NCBI GenBank assembly: GCA_964629975.1
Contig: CAZVUN010000075.1
Coordinates: 1-14,695, forward strand
DNA from: G020354085 sp964629975
GTDB taxonomy: Bacteria; Pseudomonadota; Gammaproteobacteria; Acidiferrobacterales; Sulfurifustaceae
DNA: 14,695 nucleotides
Direction: 5' to 3'
Below, piece by piece: positions 6,280 through 13,308 of this stretch (positions within the stretch are counted from its first letter, which is position 1; each line of letters starts with the position of its first letter). The notes below the pieces were generated by a model. It had not been told where the DNA came from. It made no database searches and saw nothing but the letters and a program-made list of their open reading frames with translations. The translations under genes and the position numbers were made by a program.

Positions 6280-8409
6280 ATGAAGGCGGTTCAGCTCCAA
6301 CCTACTAAAGAAACCGGAGACAGCGAGATCCCCCTCCAAGCCGCGTCCCACGACATCTGGGACAAGAAATACCGCCTCAAGACCAAATCGGGCGAGCCGC
6401 TCGACGGCACGATCCAAGATACCTATAGACGCGTGGCCCGGGCGCTGGCCGACGTCGAAACCACGGCGGAGAAGCGCGAGCTGTGGTTCGAGCGTTTCGT
6501 ATGGGCGCTCCGCCACGGCGCCATCCCGGCCGGGCGCATCGTCTCCAACGCCGGCGCCCAGGAGCACAAGCCGGCCACCTCGACCATCAACTGCACGGTG
6601 TCGCGCACCGTGCCGGACTCGATGGACGGCATTCTTTCCTCCGTGCACGAAGCGGGCCTGACGCTCAAGGCCGGCTGCGGCATCGGCTACGAGTTCTCTA
6701 CCCTCCGCCCCAAAGGGGCGTTTGTGAGCGGGGCCGGGGCTTATACCTCCGGCCCCCTCTCTTTTATGGATATCTTCGACGCCATGTGCTTCACCGTGTC
6801 CTCGGCCGGCGGACGGCGCGGCGCGCAGATGGGTACCTTCGACATCGCCCACCCGGACGTGGCGGACTTCATCCGCGCCAAGCGCGAGGACGGGCGGCTG
6901 CGGCAGTTCAACCTGTCGTGCCTGATCACCGACGAGTTCATGCAGGCGGTCAAGAACAACGCCAGCTGGGACCTGGTGTTCCCGGCCGCCCAGGCCGAAT
7001 ACGAGGACCCGGACACCCGGATCGTGTGGCGCTACTGGCCGACCCAGGCCAACTACATCACCAACAACGTGGGCCAGGTGGCCTGCAAGGTCTACAAGAC
7101 CATCCCGGCGCGGCGGCTGTGGGACCTGATCATGGCCTCGACCTATGACTACGCCGAGCCCGGGTTCATCCTGATCGACAAGATCAACGAGATGAACAAC
7201 AACTGGTGGTGCGAGAACATCCGCGCCACCAACCCGTGCGGCGAGCAGCCGCTGCCACCCTACGGCTCGTGCCTGCTCGGCTCGGTGAACCTCACCAAGT
7301 TCGTCGAGGATGCATTCAGCGACAGCGCGCGCTTCAACTGGGAGAAGTACCGCGAGGTGTGCGCTGTTTTTACCCGCATGCTCGACAACGTGGTCGAGAT
7401 CAACGGCCTGCCGCTCGAGCAGCAGCGCCACGAGATCCAGTACAAGCGCCGCCACGGCATGGGGTTCCTGGGCCTGGGCTCCGCCATGACCATGCTCAAG
7501 ATGAAGTACGGCTCGCCGGAGTCGCTCGAGTTCACCGAGCGCGTGGCGCGCGAGATGGCCGAGGTCGGCTGGGAGGTCGGCGTGGAACTCGCCTTGGAGA
7601 AGGGCCCGGCCCCGATCCTGGTCGATGAGTTCACCGTCACCGAGGAGATGCTGGCCAAGCGCCCGGAGATGCGCCGTGACGGCTACAAGCCCGGCGACCG
7701 GGTGCCCGGCCGGGTGCTGCTCGCCAAGTACAGCCGCTACATGCAGCAGTTCCCGAAGGAGCTGACCGATCGCATCGCCCAGCATGGTTGCCGCTTCACG
7801 CACCACACCTCGATCGCGCCGACCGGCACGATCTCGCTGTCGCTCGGCAACAACGCGAGCAACGGCATCGAGCCGTCATTCGCCCACAAGTACAGCCGCA
7901 ACGTGATCCGCGAAGGCAAGAAGACCAAGGAGAAGGTGGACGTCTATTCCTACGAGCTGCTCGCCTACCGCACCCTGGTCAACCCCAAGGCCAACCCGGA
8001 TTCGGACGACGTGCAGGCCAAGCTGCCGGAGTACTTCATCGCCGCCGACGACGTCACCCCGAAGCAGCACGTGGACGTGCAGGCCGCGGCCCAGAAGTGG
8101 GTGGATTCCTCGATCTCCAAGACCGCCAACGTGCCGACGGACTATCCGTACGACGATTTCAAGGACATCTACCTCTACGCCTACGAAAAAGGCCTGAAAG
8201 GCTGCACCACCTTCCGCTTCAACCCGAGCGCCTTCCAGGGCGTGCTGGTCAAGGAAAAGGACCTGGAAAACACCATCTACCGCTTTCAGCTGGAGAGCGG
8301 CGAGGTCCTGGAGGTGAAAGGCAACGAGGAGATCGAATACGACGGCGAGAAGCATACCGCCGCCAATCTCTACGATGCCCTGAAGGAAGGGTATTACGGT
8401 CGCTTCTAG
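6280..8409 (+). CDS. nrdJa: Class II (adenosylcobalamin-dependent) ribonucleotide reductase, large part
   Basis: 709 aa cytosolic enzyme that reduces ribonucleotides to deoxyribonucleotides using a radical made from adenosylcobalamin, so it needs no oxygen. The active-site set is complete: C105 (TINCTV) and C331 (GSCLLG) as the redox pair, and N318-P-C320-G-E322 holding the thiyl-radical Cys320. The spacing of 11 residues between C320 and C331 equals that in the Lactobacillus leichmannii enzyme. PTGTIS (514-519) is the conserved phosphate-binding loop, and GLKGCTTFR marks the barrel's end. No N-terminal ATP-cone is apparent. The TSCPD domain and C-terminal cysteines usual for NrdJ are not in this chain but in the next gene, the split arrangement known in Pseudomonas. 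The ATG at 6280 is preceded by GGAGG (6264-6268) and AAGGA. Regulation by NrdR is likely. Confidence 0.95.
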   Translation: MKAVQLQPTKETGDSEIPLQAASHDIWDKKYRLKTKSGEPLDGTIQDTYRRVARALADVETTAEKRELWFERFVWALRHGAIPAGRIVSNAGAQEHKPATSTINCTVSRTVPDSMDGILSSVHEAGLTLKAGCGIGYEFSTLRPKGAFVSGAGAYTSGPLSFMDIFDAMCFTVSSAGGRRGAQMGTFDIAHPDVADFIRAKREDGRLRQFNLSCLITDEFMQAVKNNASWDLVFPAAQAEYEDPDTRIVWRYWPTQANYITNNVGQVACKVYKTIPARRLWDLIMASTYDYAEPGFILIDKINEMNNNWWCENIRATNPCGEQPLPPYGSCLLGSVNLTKFVEDAFSDSARFNWEKYREVCAVFTRMLDNVVEINGLPLEQQRHEIQYKRRHGMGFLGLGSAMTMLKMKYGSPESLEFTERVAREMAEVGWEVGVELALEKGPAPILVDEFTVTEEMLAKRPEMRRDGYKPGDRVPGRVLLAKYSRYMQQFPKELTDRIAQHGCRFTHHTSIAPTGTISLSLGNNASNGIEPSFAHKYSRNVIREGKKTKEKVDVYSYELLAYRTLVNPKANPDSDDVQAKLPEYFIAADDVTPKQHVDVQAAAQKWVDSSISKTANVPTDYPYDDFKDIYLYAYEKGLKGCTTFRFNPSAFQGVLVKEKDLENTIYRFQLESGEVLEVKGNEEIEYDGEKHTAANLYDALKEGYYGRF

Positions 8410-8505
8410 CGCGCAGACCGCCGAGGGTAGCGGCACCGCACCCGGCCAGGCCGGGGACAGGCGACACGACAACGAGAACGGAATACGGACAGCGAGGAAC
8501 GACAC

Positions 8506-9189
8506 ATGACGATCAGGATCGACCACAAGATTGTCGGTTACGAGGTGGTCAAGAAGGACGAGGCCGAACAGGCCAAGCGCGCCGAGAGCAACGTCGTGCA
8601 CATGCACGAGAAACTCGAGCGCCCGGAGATGCTGCTCGGGTCAACCTACAAGATCAAGACACCCCTGTCGGAGCACGCGCTGTACGTCACGATCAACGAC
8701 ATCGTGCTCAATCCCGGCACCCCGCACGAGAAGCGCCGTCCGTTCGAGATCTTCATCAACTCCAAGAGCATGGAGAACTTCCAGTGGGTGGTGGCACTGA
8801 CGCGCGTCATCTCCGCCGTGTTCCGCAAGGGTGGCGATGTGACGTTCCTGGTGGAAGAATTGCGCTCGGTGTTCGATCCGCGCGGTGGCTATTTCAAGAA
8901 GGGCAAGTACACCCCGTCGTTGGTCGCCGAGCTCGGCGACGTGATCGAATGCCACATGAAGATGATCGGCCTGATTCCGGTCGCGGAAGAGGACGAGCAT
9001 CGCAAGAAATTCATCGCCGAGAAGCGCGCCGAGTTCCAGGCGCGTCAGGCGCAAGCCACGACACCGGCACAGGAGAACGGCGAGTTCCCGGCGGATGCGC
9101 AGTTGTGCGGCAAGTGCCAGACCAAGGCGGTCATCAAGATGGACGGTTGCATGACCTGCCTCAACTGTGGCGAGTCGAAGTGCGGATAG
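8506..9189 (+). CDS. nrdJb: Class II ribonucleotide reductase, small part (TSCPD domain, C-terminal Cys cluster)
   Basis: 227 aa. Residues about 45-150 are the TSCPD domain of NrdJ, with the characteristic NPGTPHEKRRPFEIFINSKS and VVALTRVISAVFRKGGDV segments. A charged linker (about 160-198) leads to the cysteine tail: C201-x2-C204, C215-x2-C218, C221 and C226, ending ESKCG. In full-length NrdJ this tail holds a zinc ribbon-like site and the pair that re-reduces the active-site disulfide through thioredoxin. The gene starts 96 bases after nrdJa and has its own AGGAA site before ATG 8506. That makes it a true separate gene rather than a frameshift product, matching NrdJa/NrdJb of Pseudomonas aeruginosa. 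NrdJb presumably binds NrdJa to make a complete reductase. Confidence 0.92.
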   Translation: MTIRIDHKIVGYEVVKKDEAEQAKRAESNVVHMHEKLERPEMLLGSTYKIKTPLSEHALYVTINDIVLNPGTPHEKRRPFEIFINSKSMENFQWVVALTRVISAVFRKGGDVTFLVEELRSVFDPRGGYFKKGKYTPSLVAELGDVIECHMKMIGLIPVAEEDEHRKKFIAEKRAEFQARQAQATTPAQENGEFPADAQLCGKCQTKAVIKMDGCMTCLNCGESKCG

Positions 9190-9465
9190 CATGCAGCACG
9201 TCGCCGCGTGTGCGACGCAATGCGGCGCGTCGTGTCAAGCACGCAGCACAAAATCGTGGACGATTCGATTGCAATTTTTTGTGCACTGCATTAATGTCTT
9301 GACACATCAGGGTCACATGCTAGACCTGAAGTAGCGATGAACACGGACGTTGACCATCGCAGCGCGCAAGATCGATGAGGCACTCAGCGACAACGCGGCG
9401 CAGCGACGGAAGCGACAGCGAAACGGGGCAGACAGCTAGCTTGTATCGATTGCGATGCGCAAGAC

Positions 9466-9482
9466 GTGGGAGCAACTCCCAC
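9466..9482 (+). repeat. Hairpin 1, 7-bp perfect stem
   Basis: GTGGGAG (9466-9472) pairs with CTCCCAC (9476-9482) around CAA. It resembles REP-type palindromes of some gammaproteobacteria in its GTGGGAGC start, but only one copy is in the window, so membership of a repeat family is not shown. Confidence 0.55.
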
Positions 9483-9565
9483 ATGCAAGGGCGACAGTCA
9501 CCGACTGCCGTTCTGTGTCCGTCACCCCTCGCCGCCCCGGCCTCTTCCGACCCCACTCCGATTTC

Positions 9566-9593
9566 ACACCGCCAGCCCAGCGGCTGGCGGTGT
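9566..9593 (+). repeat. Hairpin 2, 12-bp perfect stem with tetraloop
   Basis: ACACCGCCAGCC (9566-9577) pairs perfectly with GGCTGGCGGTGT (9582-9593) around the loop CAGC. No T-run follows, so it is not a standard terminator; it would fold strongly in a transcript leading into the micro-ORF. Confidence 0.65.
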
Positions 9594-9612
9594 TGTGCGC
9601 ACCGGGCAGTAC

Positions 9613-9634
9613 CGAAGCGGCACCTGCCGCTTCG
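9613..9634 (+). repeat. Hairpin 3, 9-bp perfect stem with tetraloop
   Basis: CGAAGCGGC (9613-9621) pairs with GCCGCTTCG (9626-9634) around ACCT. It lies 19 bases after hairpin 2 and about 25 bases before the AAGGAG ribosome site of the micro-ORF at 9673. Confidence 0.62.
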
Positions 9635-9672
9635 TTTCATCTCCCTCAACCACAACCTGTAAGGAGCTCATC

Positions 9673-9723
9673 ATGGCAGCCAAGAAAAAGGCCAAGAAGA
9701 AAGCCGCTAAGAAGAAAAAGTAA
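9673..9723 (+). CDS. Putative 16-residue lysine-rich micropeptide
   Basis: The frame encodes MAAKKKAKKKAAKKKK: 10 lysines, 5 alanines and the start Met. The ATG is preceded at good spacing by GTAAGGAGCTCATC, one of the strongest Shine-Dalgarno sites in the window, and the frame ends in TAA. Lys codons mix AAG and AAA, so it is not a simple homopolymer run. Composition resembles the tail of histone H1-like or AlgP-type DNA-binding proteins, or an RNA-binding basic tail, but at this length no family can be assigned. The open frame extends upstream, yet that part has no ribosome site or recognisable sequence. It sits after three hairpins and 128 bases before a strong terminator, so it may be the coding part of a short, structured transcript. 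It could also be a chance ORF. Confidence 0.5.
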   Translation: MAAKKKAKKKAAKKKK

Positions 9724-9851
9724 GGCGCGAAGCGGGGGAGTTCGGGGAGCAGGTGGTTCGACCGGGGTTGAACGGGAAACCACCGCCCCACCAGATGCCG
9801 AGAGGCAACTTGCGGTATCGGATGACATAACCCCGCCTTGCACCAGACAGG

Positions 9852-9903
9852 CCGGTAACACCCGTCAAACCCACAAAGCTCGGCGCGGTGTTACCGGTTT
9901 TTT
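9852..9903 (+). terminator. Rho-independent terminator
   Basis: CCGGTAACACC (9852-9862) pairs perfectly over 11 bp with GGTGTTACCGG (9887-9897), followed at once by TTTTTT (9898-9903). The loop is 24 bases, longer than usual. The T-run is on the plus-strand side only, so it ends rightward transcripts coming from the micro-ORF region, and it shields murU from antisense transcription. Confidence 0.85.
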
Positions 9904-10034
9904 ATCACCCTCAGCCAGTCACCCTTATACATCCAGGAAGCGGCGGCCCCGTCTTGGGTATTCTCCCCCGCCGTCGGCCCGTGTGCCTAGCCCGACGCCA
10001 ACCAGTTGAAAATTAATGGTTTACCTTAGCTGTC

Positions 10035-10055
10035 CCGGGCGCTTTCGCGGCCCGG
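10035..10055 (-). terminator. Weak hairpin after murU, possible terminator
   Basis: On the minus strand CCGGGCCGC-GAAA-GCGCCCGG forms an 8-bp stem with one bulged C and a GNRA tetraloop, starting 34 bases past the murU stop. No U-tract follows, so termination by it alone is doubtful. Confidence 0.35.
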
Positions 10056-10089
10056 CGTGCGGCATGGGCGCCACGCACACCGCTGCACC

Positions 10090-10794
10090 TTAGATATCGG
10101 TCGGACGCGTCAGCGCCTCTTCGAGTGCCGCCAGCCGCTGCGGTGTGCCCACGTCCAGCCAGCGACCCGCGAAGTGCTCGCCGGTCACCCGTCCGTGCGC
10201 CATTGCGGCGCGCAGGATTGGTGCGAGCGGGAAGCGCCCCGGGCGACAGCCGGCGAACAGTGCGCGCGCATAAAGGCCGATGCCGCTGAACGTCAGCCGC
10301 GGGCCAGCGTCGCAACGGACCTGCGTGCCCACCAGCACGAAATCGCCGTGGGGATGGTGCGCCGGGTTATCGACCAGCACCAGGTGCGCGCTGCCCGACA
10401 GGGCGCGCGGCAGATTCCGGAAGTCGTAGTCGGTCCAGATGTCGCCGTTGACCACCAGGAACGGGTCGGCCTCGATCATCGCCATGGCCTGCAGTATGCC
10501 GCCCCCGGTCTCGAGGCGCTGCTCGGGCTCGCGCGAGTAGACGATACGCGCGCCATAACGACTGCCATCGCCGAGGAAGTCCTCGATTCTCTGGCCGAGG
10601 TGCGAGTGATTGATGACCATGCCGCGATAGTCGGCCGCCACCAGCCGCTCGATCAGGTGAACGATCAGCGGCTTGCCGCCGGCCAGGAGCAGCGGCTTGG
10701 GGGTGTGATCGGTCAGCGGGCGCATGCGCTCGCCACGTCCGGCCGCCAGGATCATGGCGCGAATGGGGATGTGATCGGTAGAGACGGTGGTCAT
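10090..10794 (-). CDS. murU: N-acetylmuramate alpha-1-phosphate uridylyltransferase
   Basis: 234 aa cytosolic nucleotidyltransferase. MurU joins UTP with MurNAc-1-phosphate to make UDP-MurNAc, a peptidoglycan recycling route that bypasses MurA and fosfomycin. The N-terminal signature LAAGRGERMRPLTDHTPKP (residues 16-34) contains the nucleotide-binding GxGxRMxPLT..PKP motif. LETGGGI (94-100) and NGD (116-118) are the sugar- and metal-binding elements, and GRWLDVGTP closes the domain; the length is typical. ATG at 10794 has only a weak ribosome site; a second Met at residue 14 directly before ILAAG is an alternative start. The gene is divergent from lptD, as in Pseudomonas and relatives. There, however, the MurNAc kinase gene amgK normally lies upstream of murU, and it is absent here. 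A related sugar-phosphate nucleotidyltransferase role cannot be excluded. Confidence 0.87.
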   Translation of the reverse strand: MTTVSTDHIPIRAMILAAGRGERMRPLTDHTPKPLLLAGGKPLIVHLIERLVAADYRGMVINHSHLGQRIEDFLGDGSRYGARIVYSREPEQRLETGGGILQAMAMIEADPFLVVNGDIWTDYDFRNLPRALSGSAHLVLVDNPAHHPHGDFVLVGTQVRCDAGPRLTFSGIGLYARALFAGCRPGRFPLAPILRAAMAHGRVTGEHFAGRWLDVGTPQRLAALEEALTRPTDI

Positions 10795-10935
10795 GACGAT
10801 CCGGGCGCGTCCGCGTCCTCGCGGCTGCCTTTGCTCTGCTGTGTGCTCTGCCGCGCGCGCTGCGCGCAGCCCCGCGGCGCATCTGCGGCCCGGGCGTGTA
10901 TGCGCCCCGCGGGGGTGCGGTTACTATGCAATTTT

Positions 10936-13224
10936 ATGCCTGCCCATCGCAACCGCACGCACCGCATCGCACCGTTCATGCGCCACGCGTGCGTTGCGCT
11001 CGCGCTCCTCGCCGCCGTCGGTCTCGCCCCCGCGACGTGGGCCGAGCCCGGGCGCGCCTGCCCGTTCGACGAGCAAATGCGCGCCGCGCCGGCGCCGCGG
11101 CGCACCTTGCTGCTCGAGGGGCCGGTGTTCGTGAGCGCCGATCAGCTCAAGGCGCTCGATGGGGGCGTGAGCGAGTTCTCCGGCCACGTCGACCTCCGCC
11201 GCGGCGAGGGGCGCCTGGCCGCCGACGAGCTGCGCTACGACCGGCACAGCAACCAGGCGGACGCCAGTGGCAACGTACAGCTCAGCAATACCTTCGGCGA
11301 CCTGTACGCGACGCAGGAGCTGCACCTCAACCTCGCCACGCGCATCGGCAGCGCGGGCCCCGGAACATTCGCGCTGACCCAGCCACACGCACGCGGTGAC
11401 GCCGAGCGCCTGCAGTTCGAAGGGCCGGACAGGACACGCCTCGTGGGGGTGCGCTTCACGACCTGCGCGCCCGGGCAGGAGAGCTGGTTCTTGCACAGCC
11501 GCGAACTGCTGCTCGACACCGCCGAAGATCTGGGCACCGCCTACCACGCCTGGGTGGAGTTTCAGGGCGTACCGATCTTTTACTTTCCCTACATCAACTT
11601 CCCGATCTCCGACCGGCGCAAGTCGGGCTTTCTCATCCCGCGCGTCGGCTACTCGGACAAGAGCGGCTTCGAGCTGGCCACGCCCTATTACTTCAACCTC
11701 GCGCCCAACTACGACGACACCCTGACGCCGCGCCTGCTGACCGACCGTGGGCTGCAGCTGCAAAACGAGTTTCGCCATCTCGGACGCGGTGCAACCACGC
11801 GTTTCGACCTGCAATACCTGCCGAGCGATCGCATCTACGGGGACGACCGGGCAGCCGGGGTATTGCAGCACACCAGTCAGTGGTCAGGCGCCTGGACGGG
11901 CAGGCTCGACCTCAACTGGGTCAGCGACAAGAACTACCTCGGTGACTTCGGCGAGGACCTCAACGTCACTGCCCAGACCCACCTGCCACAGGTCGCCGAG
12001 ACCAACTATCGGGGGCCGGGATGGCGCTTCATGGCGCGCGCCGCCGACTACCAGACGGTCGACCCCACGATCGCCGCGTCCGATCGCCCGTACGCACGCC
12101 TGCCGCAGCTGTGGCTTGCCACTACCGACCGGACCATTCCCAACCGCCCGCAGCTGCAAGTCGATGGCGAGTGGGTCAACTTCGAGCGCCCCGACAGCGT
12201 CACCGGCGGGCGCCTCAATGCGGGCGCGGGGGTGGCGCTGCCGCTGCGCAACAGCTACGCGTTTGTCACGCCCCGGGCGAGCGCGCGCGCCATCCAGTAC
12301 GCACTGAACAACAGCCCGGACGCATCCGACCCGGCGGTCGCGGTCGGCGTCTTCAGTCTGGACAGCGGGCTGTTCTTCGAGCGCGACACGCGCTGGGGGG
12401 CGCGCAGCTATGTCCAGACCCTGGAGCCGCGCCTGTTCTACCTGTATGTCCCGTACCGCGATCAGGACGCGCAGCCGAACTTCGATACCACCGTGCCGGA
12501 TTTCAGCTTCCTCAACCTGTTTCGCGACAACCGCTTCGTCGGCGGCGACCGCATCGGCGATGCCAATCAGCTGAGCATCGCCCTAACGACACGGCTGCTC
12601 GATGAGCACGACGGGGTCGAGCGGCTGCGCGCCAGCGTGGGCGAGATCGTGTACTTCGCCGATCGGCGTGTCGGCCTGCCGGCCAGTGGCTCGGCCCCGG
12701 GACCGGCCGCGATCGGCGTGGGCGACAGCGCCAACTCCAGCCTGGTCGGGGAGCTCGCGGCCCGGCTGGTGGGCAACTGGTACGCGCAGGCGACCATACT
12801 GCTCAACGAGCAGAACTACGATGTCGACCGCCACGGCGTGTACCTGCAGTACCAGCCGGCGCCCAATCGCATCCTGGTGCTGGGCGAGCGCTACACGCGC
12901 GCGCAGCTCAAGCAGACCGAGCTGGCGGCGCACTGGCCGCTCGGCTCGCACTGGACGGTGCTCGGCCGCTCGCTCTATTCGCAGTTCGACCATCGCAACG
13001 TCGACAGCTACCTGGGGGTCGAGTACAACGCCTGCTGCTGGGCGCTGCGCGCCTTCGCCGGCAAGCGCTACTCCCCGGACGATGATCGCCAGATCAGCTC
13101 GATCCAGCTGCAGCTGCAGCTCGCCGGACTCTCGAAGCTCGGCAAGATTCCCGACAGCCCGCTGCAGCAGGGGCTGTTCTACGCCCCCGGGATGCACGAG
13201 CCCGCCGGCAGCGCACCACCCTAG
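10936..13224 (+). CDS. lptD: LPS-assembly protein LptD (outer-membrane LPS translocon)
   Basis: 762 aa from ATG 10936, or 748 aa from ATG 10978. LptD is the outer-membrane beta-barrel that, with LptE, inserts lipopolysaccharide into the outer leaflet. The signal peptide core is VALALLAAVGLAPATWA, with cleavage after TWA. Residues about 50-170 are the periplasmic LptA-like jelly roll (OstA_N: VSADQLKAL, GHVDLRRGEG, ADELRYDR). About 220-700 form the barrel, opening with FYFPYINFPISDRRKSGFL. Cysteines match the E. coli pattern C31, C173, C724, C725: here C42, C177 and the adjacent C700-C701, so the essential long-range disulfides are probably conserved. No ribosome site precedes either ATG. A TACTAT -10-like element at 10922-10927 would place the transcript start at about 10934, which would favour the 10978 start. 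The frame stays open back to 10057 but without family sequence. surA follows on the same strand. Confidence 0.95.
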   Translation: MPAHRNRTHRIAPFMRHACVALALLAAVGLAPATWAEPGRACPFDEQMRAAPAPRRTLLLEGPVFVSADQLKALDGGVSEFSGHVDLRRGEGRLAADELRYDRHSNQADASGNVQLSNTFGDLYATQELHLNLATRIGSAGPGTFALTQPHARGDAERLQFEGPDRTRLVGVRFTTCAPGQESWFLHSRELLLDTAEDLGTAYHAWVEFQGVPIFYFPYINFPISDRRKSGFLIPRVGYSDKSGFELATPYYFNLAPNYDDTLTPRLLTDRGLQLQNEFRHLGRGATTRFDLQYLPSDRIYGDDRAAGVLQHTSQWSGAWTGRLDLNWVSDKNYLGDFGEDLNVTAQTHLPQVAETNYRGPGWRFMARAADYQTVDPTIAASDRPYARLPQLWLATTDRTIPNRPQLQVDGEWVNFERPDSVTGGRLNAGAGVALPLRNSYAFVTPRASARAIQYALNNSPDASDPAVAVGVFSLDSGLFFERDTRWGARSYVQTLEPRLFYLYVPYRDQDAQPNFDTTVPDFSFLNLFRDNRFVGGDRIGDANQLSIALTTRLLDEHDGVERLRASVGEIVYFADRRVGLPASGSAPGPAAIGVGDSANSSLVGELAARLVGNWYAQATILLNEQNYDVDRHGVYLQYQPAPNRILVLGERYTRAQLKQTELAAHWPLGSHWTVLGRSLYSQFDHRNVDSYLGVEYNACCWALRAFAGKRYSPDDDRQISSIQLQLQLAGLSKLGKIPDSPLQQGLFYAPGMHEPAGSAPP

Positions 13225-13248
13225 GCCGTCCGGCGCCCGCAGGCCGCG

Positions 13249-13257
13249 TGCTATGCT
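13249..13257 (+). promoter_or_regulatory. Possible extended -10 element before surA
   Basis: TGC-TATGCT fits an extended -10 (TGn plus 4 of 6). It lies about 50 bases upstream of the surA ATG, with no visible -35. It could supplement read-through from lptD. Confidence 0.28.
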
Positions 13258-13308
13258 AGCCGCGCGTGTGCTGCGGTCCACGCCAAGCGCATCCACCATT
13301 AACGGTCC

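Larger units (their letters stand above)
9190..9672 (+). other. Gene-poor 483-base leader with hairpins before a lysine-rich micro-ORF
   Basis: No conventional gene is seen on either strand; the open frames here lack start context and family sequence. The first part has a short stem, CGTCGC (9199-9204) with GCGACG (9212-9217), and a T-run at 9275-9280 after a weak AATCG-TGGA-CGATT stem, a poor terminator candidate for nrdJb. Promoter-like elements are TTGACA at 9299-9304 with TGC-TAGACC (9318-9326), and TTGCAA (9269-9274) with TAATGT (9292-9297) at 17 bases; both are weak. Three well-formed hairpins follow, listed separately. The final bases carry AAGGAG directly before the micro-ORF. Confidence 0.5.
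9724..10089. other. Gene-free region between micro-ORF and murU
   Basis: No gene is supported. The left half is the 3' part of the presumed micro-ORF transcript, with a stem GGTGGTT (9752-9758) / AACCACC (9778-9784), and ends in the terminator at 9852-9903. The stretch 9904-10034 shows nothing recognisable; it includes an AT-rich patch near 10007-10030. A hairpin at 10035-10055 lies just beyond the stop codon of the minus-strand murU. Confidence 0.5.

Noticed and set aside
6124..7806. 560-codon minus-strand open frame
   Set aside because: Opposite nrdJa; same shadow composition and no family motifs.
8410..8505. nrdJa/nrdJb split as a sequencing frameshift
   Set aside because: There are 96 bases of non-coding sequence with a proper AGGAA site before nrdJb, and the same split exists in Pseudomonas.
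9375..9662. Plus-strand open frames of 85-184 codons through 9375-10009
   Set aside because: Overlapping frames with no ribosome sites or family resemblance, running through hairpins and, in the longest, the terminator; treated as chance open frames.
9752..9793. tRNA-like signals GGTTCGA and CCACCA
   Set aside because: No cloverleaf forms: acceptor, D and anticodon stems are missing and the apparent T-loop does not pair correctly.
10057..10935. In-frame upstream extension of lptD to 10057
   Set aside because: It overlaps murU antisense and has no LptD-like sequence; the signal peptide defines the true start region.
10795..10935. Possible amgK fragment upstream of murU
   Set aside because: Translations of the minus strand show no phosphotransferase motif, so no remnant can be claimed.
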